DNA from: Lysobacter defluvii IMMIB APB-9 = DSM 18482
GTDB lineage: Bacteria > Pseudomonadota > Gammaproteobacteria > Xanthomonadales > Xanthomonadaceae
Direction of reading: 5' to 3'
DNA length: 64,000 nt
Assembly: GCF_000423325.1 (NCBI RefSeq)
Contig: NZ_AUHT01000004.1
Location: 1-64,000 of the forward strand
Made by a program: the position numbers and the translations under genes. Below are positions 29,881 through 38,002 of this stretch, piece after piece (positions within the stretch are counted from its first letter, which is position 1; every line of letters starts with the position of its first letter). The notes beneath the pieces are model-generated. The model was not told the DNA's origin. It was given only the letters and a program-made list of their open reading frames with translations, and did not search any database.

Positions 29881-30770
29881 GCCGCCGTGAGCGCCCGCCC
29901 GGCCTTGCTGCCGGTCTCGCGCCCGAGCAGCCCGGACAGCCAGCGGCCGGTCGCGGCCAGGGCCTCCAGGTCGACGCCGGTCTCCACCCCCAGCCCGTGG
30001 AGCATGTAGACCACGTCCTCGGTGGCGACGTTGCCGCTGGCGCCGCGCGCGTAGGGACAGCCGCCGGTGCCCGCGACCGCGGCGTCGACCACCGCCACGC
30101 CTTCCTCCAGGCAGCCGAGGATGTTGGCCAGCGCCTGGCCCCAAGTGTCGTGGAAATGCACCGCCAGCGCGGTCATCGGGACCTCCGCGGCAACGGCGCG
30201 CAGCATGTCCCGGGCCTTGCCGGGCGTGCCCACCCCGATGGTGTCCCCAAGCGAGACCTCGTAGCAGCCCATCTGGTGGAGTTCACGGGCAACGCGGACC
30301 ACGTCGGCCAGCGGCACCGCGCCCTGGTAGGGGCAGCCGAGCACGGTGGACACGTAGCCGCGCACGCGGACCCCGTCGGCGCGGGCACGCCGGAGCACCG
30401 GCTCGAAACGCTGCAGCGATTCCTCGATCGAGGCGTTGATGTTGCGGCGGTTGAATTCCTCGGAGGCGGCGGTGAACACCGCGATCTCCTCCACGCCCAC
30501 CTCTCGGGCGCGCTCGTAGCCGCGCTCGTTGGGCACCAGCACCGGGTAGTGCACGCCCGGGCGGCGCTGGATGCCGGCGTAGACCTCGGCGGCGTCGGCG
30601 AGTTGCGGCACCCACTTGGGGCTGACGAAGCTGGTGGCCTCGATGCTCTGCAGGCCGGTGGCCGAGAGGCGGTCAACCAGCTCGATCTTGTCGGCGGTGG
30701 CGACCGTCACCTTTTCGTTCTGCAGCCCGTCTCGCGGGCCGACCTCGACGATGCGCACCCGGGACTTCAT
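29877..30770 (-). CDS. mvaB: Hydroxymethylglutaryl-CoA lyase
   Basis: Cleaves HMG-CoA to acetyl-CoA and acetoacetate, the last step of leucine breakdown. The 297-residue TIM barrel opens VEVGPRDGLQNEK (catalytic Arg/Asp). It has SLGDTIGVGTPG, VHFHDTWGQALAN and the signature GCPYARGASGNVATEDVVYM with the active-site cysteine. The start overlaps the mccA stop by four bases, and the PAS-GGDEF-EAL gene overlaps its end by four, so all three are coupled. Confidence 0.94.
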   Translation of the reverse strand: MKSRVRIVEVGPRDGLQNEKVTVATADKIELVDRLSATGLQSIEATSFVSPKWVPQLADAAEVYAGIQRRPGVHYPVLVPNERGYERAREVGVEEIAVFTAASEEFNRRNINASIEESLQRFEPVLRRARADGVRVRGYVSTVLGCPYQGAVPLADVVRVARELHQMGCYEVSLGDTIGVGTPGKARDMLRAVAAEVPMTALAVHFHDTWGQALANILGCLEEGVAVVDAAVAGTGGCPYARGASGNVATEDVVYMLHGLGVETGVDLEALAATGRWLSGLLGRETGSKAGRALTAA

Positions 30771-32824
30771 GCGTCCTCCCGCGGCTCCAGCGCGACCAGC
30801 ACCGCGTCGCCGTCGACGAAATCGCCCGCCGCCGCGCGAACCTCGGCGACGATGCCGTCGCGCGGTGCCTTCAGGCTCAGCTCCATCTTCATCGCCTCGA
30901 CCACCATCAGCTCCTGGCCCTCTTCGACCTCGTCGCCAGCCGCCACCCGCGCCACCACCACCCGGCCCGGCATGGGCGCGGTGACCTTGTCGGCGCCCCC
31001 GGCGGCCGCCGCGTCGCCGGCCTGGTGTAGCGGACGCGGCAGCAGCTGCAGGCGCGTGTCGCCATCGTGCACCAGCAGGCGGGAGCCGGCGTCAAGGACC
31101 CGCAGGCGGATGCCCTTGCCATCGACACGGGCGCTGAGCACGCCGTCGGCCAGGCGTGCGCCCTCGACGCGGTGGGCCTGGCCTTCGATGGTGACGGTGT
31201 AGGCACCGGCCCCGCCGCTCACGCCGAGCTCCAGGCGGGTTCCCTCGTGCTCGAAGGGGAGGGTGCGCGTGGCGGGTGCGCCCAGGCGCCAGCCATCGGA
31301 GGCGGCCCAGGGCGAACTCGGATCGCCGGAGGCGGCGTCGCAGGCGTTGGCGGACGCATCGCCCGCGAGCAGCTGGGCCACCACCGCGGCCGCGAGCAGG
31401 CGTGGTTCCGGCGCGCCGGGCTCGGGGAGGAACTCCTCTAGGTGCCGGTCCAGGTAACCGGTGTCGATCGTGGCGCCGGTCACCGCGGGATGCCGGGCCA
31501 GCCGCTCCAGGAAGGCGATGTTGGACTTGGGCCCGGTGATCGCGCACTGCGCCAGCGCGTCGCGCAGCAGCGCGAGGGCGCGCGGGCGGTCGGCGTCGTG
31601 GACGATCAGCTTGGCGATCATCGGGTCGTAGAAGATGGTGACTTCGTCGCCTTCGACTACGCCGGAGTCGATGCGGATGGTTCCTGGATTCCCGCTTCCG
31701 CGGGAATGACGGGTGGGTTCGCGGGAATGACGTGAAGTGGGGAGGCGCAGGCGCTGCAGGCGGCCGGAGCCGGGGAGGAAGCCGGCCTCCGGGTCCTCGG
31801 CGTACAGGCGCACCTCGATCGCGTGGCCCTCGTGGCGCACCTCGTCCTGGGCCAGCGGCAGCGGCTGGCCGGCGGCGACCCGGAGCTGCCAGGCGACCAG
31901 GTCCTGCCCGGTGACGCACTCGGTCACCGGGTGCTCGACCTGCAGCCGGGTATTGATCTCCATGAAGAAGAAGCTGCCGTCGGGCGCGACGATGAACTCC
32001 ACCGTGCCGGCGTTGACGTAGTCGATGGCGCGGGCGGCCAGCACCGCGGCCTCGCCCATGCGCTCGCGCAGTTCCGGGGTCACGAAGGGGGAGGGCGATT
32101 CCTCCAGCACCTTCTGGTAGCGGCGCTGCGCCGAGCACTCGCGCTCTCCCAGGTGGATGACGTTGCCGTGGGCGTCGCCGAAGACCTGGATCTCGATATG
32201 CCGGGGCTGCTCGATGTAACGCTCCAGCAGCACCCGGTCGCGGCCGAAGGCGTTGCGGGCCTCGCGCTGGCAGGACTCCAGCGCGGCCAGGAAGTCGCCG
32301 GACCCGCGCACGATGCGCATGCCCTTGCCCCCGCCGCCGTGCGCGGCCTTGATCATCAGCGGGTAGCCGATGCGGTCGGCCTCGGCATGCAGGTGGGCCG
32401 GATCCTGGTCCTCGCCGGTATAGCCGGGCACGACCGGGACGCCGGCGGCGGCCATCAGTTCCTTCGCGCCGGCCTTCGACCCCATCTTCCGCATCGAGGC
32501 CGCCTTCGGGCCGATGAAGGCGAGACCGGCGGCCTCCGCCGCCTCGGCGAAGTCCGCGTTCTCGGACAGGAAGCCGTAGCCGGGGTGGATCGCCTGCGCC
32601 CCCGCGTCACGCGCCACTTGCAGGATCACGTCGCCGCGCAGGTAGCTGTCGGCCGGCTGCGGCCCGCCGATCCGGTACGCCTCGTCGGCCTGGCGCACGT
32701 GCTGCGCGCCGGCGTCGGCATCGGAGTACACCGCGACGGTGCGGATGCCGAGCTCGCGGCAGGTACGGATGACGCGGCAAGCGATTTCACCGCGGTTGGC
32801 GATCAGGATCTTGTCGAAAGGCAT
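30767..32824 (-). CDS. mccA: Methylcrotonyl-CoA carboxylase alpha (biotin) subunit, with repeat-derived insertion
   Basis: The 685-residue biotin carboxylase/carrier subunit carboxylates its own biotin for transfer by MccB (44009-45619). N-terminal KILIANRGEIACRVIRTCRE, the ATP-grasp glycine loop HGGGGKGMRI, and MEINTRLQVEHPVTE are typical. The biotinyl lysine is Lys646 in VVEAMKMEL. Residues about 365-380 (SREPTRHSRGSGNP) are encoded by a family B repeat inserted in frame between GSGRLQRLRLP and IRIDSGVVEGDEV. Acyl specificity cannot be read from sequence; the HMG-CoA lyase neighbour and leucine genes favour methylcrotonyl-CoA. Confidence 0.9.
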   Translation of the reverse strand: MPFDKILIANRGEIACRVIRTCRELGIRTVAVYSDADAGAQHVRQADEAYRIGGPQPADSYLRGDVILQVARDAGAQAIHPGYGFLSENADFAEAAEAAGLAFIGPKAASMRKMGSKAGAKELMAAAGVPVVPGYTGEDQDPAHLHAEADRIGYPLMIKAAHGGGGKGMRIVRGSGDFLAALESCQREARNAFGRDRVLLERYIEQPRHIEIQVFGDAHGNVIHLGERECSAQRRYQKVLEESPSPFVTPELRERMGEAAVLAARAIDYVNAGTVEFIVAPDGSFFFMEINTRLQVEHPVTECVTGQDLVAWQLRVAAGQPLPLAQDEVRHEGHAIEVRLYAEDPEAGFLPGSGRLQRLRLPTSRHSREPTRHSRGSGNPGTIRIDSGVVEGDEVTIFYDPMIAKLIVHDADRPRALALLRDALAQCAITGPKSNIAFLERLARHPAVTGATIDTGYLDRHLEEFLPEPGAPEPRLLAAAVVAQLLAGDASANACDAASGDPSSPWAASDGWRLGAPATRTLPFEHEGTRLELGVSGGAGAYTVTIEGQAHRVEGARLADGVLSARVDGKGIRLRVLDAGSRLLVHDGDTRLQLLPRPLHQAGDAAAAGGADKVTAPMPGRVVVARVAAGDEVEEGQELMVVEAMKMELSLKAPRDGIVAEVRAAAGDFVDGDAVLVALEPREDA
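31685..31732. repeat. Repeat family B inside mccA
   Basis: ATTCCCGC-TTCC-GCGGGAATGAC is followed by a degenerate second half GTTCGCGGGAATGAC. It keeps the mccA frame and encodes Ser/Arg/His-rich residues. Other members lie at 45671-45776 (intergenic) and 56696-56727 (inside icmF). Confidence 0.85.
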
Positions 32825-32892
32825 CTTCTGGCCACGCTGGACACGGAACGGCAGCCGCAAGGATACGTGGGGCGTCGCGCGCGGGGGCGCGC

Positions 32893-33729
32893 TCACTCGA
32901 TCGGCGCGCCGTTCTCCTCCAGCATGCGCAGGTGCGCCTCGTCCTCGCACAGCATCAGGAACACCAGGTCGAGCAGGTGCTGCAGGGCGGCCTGGTAGAG
33001 CAGCAGCTCCATCTGCGGGCGCGGGTCGTGGGCGCTGACCAGCAGGGCGATGTCGGCGTGGGCGCGCAGCGCGTTGGCGGTGTGGCGGGTGATCGAGACC
33101 ACCTTGCCGCCGCGCTTCCGGAACAGCCGCGCGGTGTGGCACAGCGCCGGCTCCTGGCCGTGCTCGCACACCACCAGCAGCACGTCGCCCGGACCGGCGG
33201 ACGAGGTCCCCACCGCCATCAGCGCCGGGTCGAACAGGTGGATCGCGGTGCGCCCGATCAGCGCCAGCTTGATGGCGATGGTGCGCGAGTGCAGGCCGTC
33301 GTAGCCGATGCCGATGGAGAACACCTTGCCTGCCTGCCGGATCGCTTCGGCGACGGCGACGACGTCCGCGTGCGGGTTGAGCACGCTGGTGGTGTGCACC
33401 GCCTCGGCCTTGGCCTGCCACAGCGACTCGGCCAGCAGCAGGCCCGGCGCGTCGTCGCCCCGGTTCGCCTGGGCGGGGTCGCGGGTGATGACCGACTCGC
33501 GCCGCGCCAGTGACTCGCCGATCGAATACTTGAGGTCGGGATAGCCCTTGAAGCCCAGCTTCTGGCTGAACTTCACCACGCTGGACTGGCTGATCCCCAA
33601 TGCGTTGGCCAGCTGCTGCGAGGAGTAGTCACGCAGCAGGTGCGCGTTGTCGAGCACGAAGTCCGCGATCCGTCGCTCGATGGCGGACATCCGGTCGCGC
33701 TCGCCGCGGATCCTGGCCAGCGGCGCCAT
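32893..33729 (-). CDS. RpiR/MurR-family transcriptional regulator (HTH + SIS)
   Basis: 278 residues. The N-terminal helix-turn-helix of RpiR type contains YSSQQLANALGISQSSVVKF, followed by LGFKGYPDLK. The C-terminal SIS sugar-phosphate-binding domain (about 125-260) has VFSIGIGYDG and HGQEPAL. Such regulators often sense phosphorylated sugars, including MurNAc-6-phosphate. Three bases separate it from the upstream dipeptide epimerase gene, and an NlpC/P60 gene precedes that, so control of peptidoglycan-peptide use is likely. The ligand is inferred only from context. Confidence 0.88.
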   Translation of the reverse strand: MAPLARIRGERDRMSAIERRIADFVLDNAHLLRDYSSQQLANALGISQSSVVKFSQKLGFKGYPDLKYSIGESLARRESVITRDPAQANRGDDAPGLLLAESLWQAKAEAVHTTSVLNPHADVVAVAEAIRQAGKVFSIGIGYDGLHSRTIAIKLALIGRTAIHLFDPALMAVGTSSAGPGDVLLVVCEHGQEPALCHTARLFRKRGGKVVSITRHTANALRAHADIALLVSAHDPRPQMELLLYQAALQHLLDLVFLMLCEDEAHLRMLEENGAPIE

Positions 33730-33732
33730 GGG

Positions 33733-34836
33733 TCAGGACACCTGCAGCGGCTCCAGGCCGCGCACCGAGCGGATCCCCAGGCCCGGCGCCTCGGTGATGG
33801 CGATCTCCGCCTCGTTGAACTCCACGCCGCCGTCCACCGGGTCGAAGGTGCACAGCGACGGGCCGTCCAGGTCGACCTTGGTGATGATGCCGGCCTTGGC
33901 CACCGCCAGGTGCACCGCGGCGGCGACGCTGATCGCCGACTCGATCATGCAGCCGATCATGCAGTCGACGCCGTGCACGGCGGCGATGTCGGCGATGCGC
34001 ACCGCGTTGGAGATGCCGCCGGTCTTCATCAGCTTGATGTTGATGATGTCGGCGGCGCGGCGCTGGATCAGGTCGACCACTTCGGTGGGGCCGAACACGC
34101 TCTCGTCGGCCATCACTGGCGTATGCACGCGCTCGGTGACGTACTTCAGGCCCTCCAGGTCGCGCGCGGGCACGGGCTGCTCGAGCAGTTCCAGGTGCAC
34201 GCCGGCGTCCTCCAGCGCGTGGATCGCGAACACCGCCTGCTTCGGCGTCCAGCCCTGGTTGGCGTCCAGGCGCAGCAGCGCCCGGCCATCGACCGCCGCG
34301 TGGATCGCCTTGACCCGCTCGATGTCCAGGCCGATATCCTTGCCGACCTTGATCTTCAGCGACTGGAAGCCGCGGTCCACCGCCGCCAGCGAGTCGGCCA
34401 CCATCTTGTCGATGTAGTCGACGCTGATGGTCAGGTCGGTGGTCACCACCGGGTCGCCGCCACCACCGAGCATGCGGTACAGCGGGGCCTCGTAGAGCTG
34501 GCCCCACAGGTCGTACAGCGCGATCTCCACCGCCGCCTTGGCACTGCTGTTGCGCTCCATGGAGGACTGCACCAGCGCCACGTTGCGGTTGAGGTCGGCG
34601 ACGTCGCGGCCGATCAGGCGCGGGCCGATCACCTTCGACACCGCCTCGATGATCGAGCCGTGGGTATCGCCGGTGATCACCGCCGTGGGCGCCGCCTCGC
34701 CGTAGCCGATGCGGCCGTCGTCGGTGTGGATCATGACCACCACGTCCTCGACGGTGTCGACGGTACGCAGCGCGGTCTTGAACGGAGTGGTCAGCGGGAC
34801 CCGCAGCATGGCGAGCCGGATGTCGGTGATCTTCAT
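33733..34836 (-). CDS. Dipeptide epimerase (L-Ala-D/L-Glu epimerase type), enolase superfamily
   Basis: Enolase-superfamily enzyme of 367 residues that racemises the glutamate of muropeptide-derived L-Ala-D-Glu or similar dipeptides. Catalytic and metal residues are visible: LKIKVGKD (base Lys), RLDANQGW (Asp), LEQPVPA (Glu), ADESVF (Asp), INIKLMKTGG (second Lys) and the family's DxD in KVDLDGPS. Between an NlpC/P60 peptidase and an RpiR regulator, it fits murein-peptide recycling. Other dipeptide specificities are possible. Confidence 0.88.
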   Translation of the reverse strand: MKITDIRLAMLRVPLTTPFKTALRTVDTVEDVVVMIHTDDGRIGYGEAAPTAVITGDTHGSIIEAVSKVIGPRLIGRDVADLNRNVALVQSSMERNSSAKAAVEIALYDLWGQLYEAPLYRMLGGGGDPVVTTDLTISVDYIDKMVADSLAAVDRGFQSLKIKVGKDIGLDIERVKAIHAAVDGRALLRLDANQGWTPKQAVFAIHALEDAGVHLELLEQPVPARDLEGLKYVTERVHTPVMADESVFGPTEVVDLIQRRAADIINIKLMKTGGISNAVRIADIAAVHGVDCMIGCMIESAISVAAAVHLAVAKAGIITKVDLDGPSLCTFDPVDGGVEFNEAEIAITEAPGLGIRSVRGLEPLQVS

Positions 34837-34862
34837 CGTGGATTCGTGTCTCGGGCGGCCGC

Positions 34863-36257
34863 TCAGGGGCGGATGCGCTGGATGGCGGTGATGCGGTCGA
34901 CGGTCGGCGTGTCGCGGCCGGCCATCATCGGCAGGATGGGGGTCACCACCACGCCGTTGAGATGGAGTCGCTGCAGCTCGCTGGCGCCGTCGGGCAGCCA
35001 GGACATGCCGCTGGTGTCGTGGATGGCGACCGGGTCGCCGTCGACATGGCCCAGCACCATCATCACGTGGCCGGGGATGTAGACCAGGTCGCCGGGGCGC
35101 GCTTCGCGCAGCGCCTGCACCCGGGCCTCGTGGTCCATGTCCGGACCCAGCTCCAGGCGGTTGAGCGCCGGGCTGACCGACTGCGCGCTGGTGTTGCGCG
35201 GGATCAGCACGCCGAAGCTACGGTAGACCTCGGACACGAAGCCGCTGCAGTCGCGCGCGTTGTAGGAGTGCCCCCAGCCGTAGCGCTCGCCGAGGAACTT
35301 GAAGGACTGGCGGACCAGGTTGGCCTCGGTGAGTGGCAGGTAGTCGTCGCTGACATCCGCCGAGCGCGGCAGCAGGGCAGGGGCGAAGGCCAGGCGCCCG
35401 TCTTCGCCACGCACCGGCAGCTCGACCACGTACCCGGCCGCGGGTACCTGGCCGTTGACCGGGCGGTCGGCGGGCCAGTCCACGAGCCGCGGCACGCGCA
35501 CGCCCATCTCCAGCTGCACGTCCGAGACCCCGGGTGCTTCCGGGGTATGCACGGTGCGGGCGGTGGCGCCGGTCACCACCAGGTAGGGCTGGTCCCCGCC
35601 CCAGCCGAGTACCTGCGCGCGGTCACCCTCCGCCACGTGCTCCTTCGGAATCCACGCCGCGTAGCGCTGGCTGAGCACGAACAGCCAGTCGCCGTCCGCG
35701 CTTTCATGCAGCACCACGACCGGGTCGCCCGGGAACAGCGCGCTCTCCTGGAAGCGGTCGATGTCGCTGTTGTCGGCGGAACGGAACACCCGGAGCGCGG
35801 TCGGGAAGGCACGCAGGTCGGCCCGGCGCAGCACCATGCCGTAACGGGCCGGCTGGTCGGCGGGCACCCGGTCGAGGTTGGTGTTGGCCCCAATCGTGGC
35901 GAGCACGCCGGGGTCGATTGCCTGCCCGTCCTCGTCGTACATGGTCACCGTCGGCAAGGTGGACAGTCCCTCGATCCACTCGCGCACCTGCGTCCCGCCG
36001 ATGCGGTCCGGGAGCGCGGCGAGGTCGTGGATCGAGGGGTCCTCGCCGACCATGCGGGCGTTCTGCGCCTCGATCGCGGCACGGTCCAGTACCACCCGGT
36101 CGGGGTGGGCGAGCGACTCGAGCCAGAACCGTGGCGAGAGGTGCGATTCGGCCAGCCCGGGAACTGCAAGCGGCGGCGGGGAAGCGGCCGAGGAGGCGAG
36201 GGCGGTGGCCGCCGGAAGGGCCAGCAACAGGCCGAGTGCCAAACACTTCAATCGCAT
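34863..36257 (-). CDS. Secreted NlpC/P60 cysteine peptidase with SH3 domain
   Basis: The 464-residue exported protein has a signal peptide ending near ATALAS. An N-terminal stabilising region and SH3-like domain (around VFRSADNSDID and DWLFVLSQRYAAWIPKE) come first. The C-terminal NlpC/P60 domain has catalytic Cys in ARDCSGFVSEVYRSFG, His in IPGHVMMVLG and a third residue in AIHDTSG. It probably cleaves D-Glu-diaminopimelate bonds in murein peptides in the periplasm. First gene of the minus-strand unit with the epimerase and RpiR regulator. Confidence 0.9.
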   Translation of the reverse strand: MRLKCLALGLLLALPAATALASSAASPPPLAVPGLAESHLSPRFWLESLAHPDRVVLDRAAIEAQNARMVGEDPSIHDLAALPDRIGGTQVREWIEGLSTLPTVTMYDEDGQAIDPGVLATIGANTNLDRVPADQPARYGMVLRRADLRAFPTALRVFRSADNSDIDRFQESALFPGDPVVVLHESADGDWLFVLSQRYAAWIPKEHVAEGDRAQVLGWGGDQPYLVVTGATARTVHTPEAPGVSDVQLEMGVRVPRLVDWPADRPVNGQVPAAGYVVELPVRGEDGRLAFAPALLPRSADVSDDYLPLTEANLVRQSFKFLGERYGWGHSYNARDCSGFVSEVYRSFGVLIPRNTSAQSVSPALNRLELGPDMDHEARVQALREARPGDLVYIPGHVMMVLGHVDGDPVAIHDTSGMSWLPDGASELQRLHLNGVVVTPILPMMAGRDTPTVDRITAIQRIRP

Positions 36258-36291
36258 TCTGTTTTCCCCGGGCGCGGTCGGTGCCGCGGGC

Positions 36292-36310
36292 CATCATGGA
36301 ATACATGATG
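36292..36310. promoter_or_regulatory. Palindromic operator candidate in divergent promoter region
   Basis: A perfect 7-5-7 inverted repeat CATCATG-GAATA-CATGATG lies 35 bases upstream of the NlpC/P60 start, in an AT-rich stretch (36300-36345) that is unusual for this genome. It also lies upstream of the transglutaminase gene on the plus strand. A regulator of either operon, for example the RpiR protein, could bind here; that is inference. Confidence 0.5.
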
Positions 36311-36410
36311 CGGCGATTGCAATTGAAAAGAATAAATTATTGACCCGCCGATGAACGCCATGTTACACAGCCATAAGCCGTATCCGGGGGGATCGAGGTG
36401 GGGGTTGTCG

Positions 36411-37970
36411 ATGGCGTCTGCTCGCATGAGTGACCGGCAAGGGGGACACACGGGTCCGTACCGGACCGGTGCCCGCCACCTCGTGGCCGTGGCGCTTGCC
36501 GCGACGCTCGCGACGGGGGTGCTCGCGCTGCCCGCGGCCGCGCAGGATCCGGCGCCCGGTACCGCGGACATCAGCGCGCGGCTCGCCGCGCCCGCCGACA
36601 TCGTGGCGCTGGTGGACGCGGGCGACTTCGCCGGCGCGGAAGCGGCCATCGCCGCGGCGCTGGCCGACCCCGGCCTGGATGCCGACGGACGCGTGGCGCT
36701 GGAGTTCCAGCGCGAACGCATGCGCCGCATCCGGATGGACTTCGGCCTCGACGAGGCCGCGGCCAAGGAGCGACTCCGCCGCGACATCCCGGACCTGACC
36801 GACGAGGAGTTCGCGCGCTGGGACCAGGCCGGACTGATCGAGGCACGGGTGATCGACGGCGAGCGCCGCTGGTTCAACCGCGGCCCCTCGAACCTGTTCC
36901 GGCTCAGCGCCGAGGCGCGCGAGCGCAAGGCCACCCCGCTGAACTTCTATGACAGCCCGCTCGAGTTCGCCCATCCGCACCACGCGGAAGTGCGCGACGC
37001 GGCCCTCGCCACCGGCGAGCGCTCGGTCGCGCCGCGCCGGGTGCGGGTCACCCAGTCGCTGACGGTCAAGCCGGACCAGGTGCCCGCCGGCGAGACCCTG
37101 CGTGCCTGGCTGCCGTTCCCGCGTGCGATCGAAGGACAGCAGGAGGAGATCGAGCTGCTGGGCACCGTGCCGGCCGTCCACCAGCTGGCGCCGGAGTCGG
37201 CCCTGCAGCGCACCGTGTACATGGAGGCGCCCGCCCGGGCGGGGGAGCCGACCGAGTTTTCGGTCAGCTACGAGCTGACCATCCACGCGCAGTACAACGA
37301 CATCGACCCGACGCGCGTGGTGCCCGCGGAGATCACCCCCGAGCTGGCGCCCTTCGTCGAGGAGCGCGCACCGCACGTGGTGTTCACCGACGCCATGCGC
37401 CTGCGCTCGGCCGCCATCGTCGGCGACGAGACGAACCCCTACTTCGTGGCGAAGAAGCTCTTCGAGTACGTCGATAGCCTGCCCTGGGCCGGTGCGCGCG
37501 AGTACTCGACCATCACCAACATCAGCCAGCACGCACTGGAGCAGGGCCATGCCGACTGCGGCCAGCAGACCCTGCTGCTGATCACCCTGCTGCGCCTCAA
37601 CGGCATCCCCGCCCGCTGGCAGTCGGGCTGGATCTTCTCCGAAGGCAGCTACAACAACATGCACGACTGGGGCTGGCTGTACCTGGCCCCCTACGGCTGG
37701 GTGCCGATGGACGTCACGTTCGGCCGCCTGCACGATGCGCGCCCGGAGCTGCAGGACTTCTACCTCGGCGGCCTGGACGCATTGCGCATCGCGTTCAACG
37801 ACGACTATTCGCGCGAGTTCGTGCCGGCCAAGCGGCATCCCCGCTCGGAGACCGTCGACCTGCAGCGCGGCGAAGTGGAGTGGGACGGAGGGAACCTGTA
37901 CTTCGACCAGTGGAAGTACGGCTTCAAGTGGGAAATCCTTTCGCCGCGGGAACCAGCGGCGGAGTCTTGA
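36411..37970 (+). CDS. Exported transglutaminase-like cysteine protein
   Basis: About 519 residues with a signal peptide (LVAVALAATLATGVLALPAAA). The C-terminal transglutaminase-like fold has catalytic Cys in GHADCGQQTLLL, His in NNMHDWGWLYL and Asp in VPMDVTFG. The middle holds a beta-sandwich region. Bacterial members usually act as proteases or amidases in the periplasm. Start choice: ATG 36411 follows GAGGTG with good spacing. ATG 36351 lacks a ribosome-binding site and ATG 36426 is also possible. The TonB-dependent receptor follows 32 bases downstream. Confidence 0.85.
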   Translation: MASARMSDRQGGHTGPYRTGARHLVAVALAATLATGVLALPAAAQDPAPGTADISARLAAPADIVALVDAGDFAGAEAAIAAALADPGLDADGRVALEFQRERMRRIRMDFGLDEAAAKERLRRDIPDLTDEEFARWDQAGLIEARVIDGERRWFNRGPSNLFRLSAEARERKATPLNFYDSPLEFAHPHHAEVRDAALATGERSVAPRRVRVTQSLTVKPDQVPAGETLRAWLPFPRAIEGQQEEIELLGTVPAVHQLAPESALQRTVYMEAPARAGEPTEFSVSYELTIHAQYNDIDPTRVVPAEITPELAPFVEERAPHVVFTDAMRLRSAAIVGDETNPYFVAKKLFEYVDSLPWAGAREYSTITNISQHALEQGHADCGQQTLLLITLLRLNGIPARWQSGWIFSEGSYNNMHDWGWLYLAPYGWVPMDVTFGRLHDARPELQDFYLGGLDALRIAFNDDYSREFVPAKRHPRSETVDLQRGEVEWDGGNLYFDQWKYGFKWEILSPREPAAES

Positions 37971-38002
37971 TCGTCATCGACGAAGTTTTCGGGAGAGGGG
38001 CA

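Noticed and set aside
36351-36410. Most upstream ATG for the transglutaminase-like gene
   Set aside because: No ribosome-binding site precedes it and it would add 20 non-signal residues; ATG 36411 has GAGGTG upstream.
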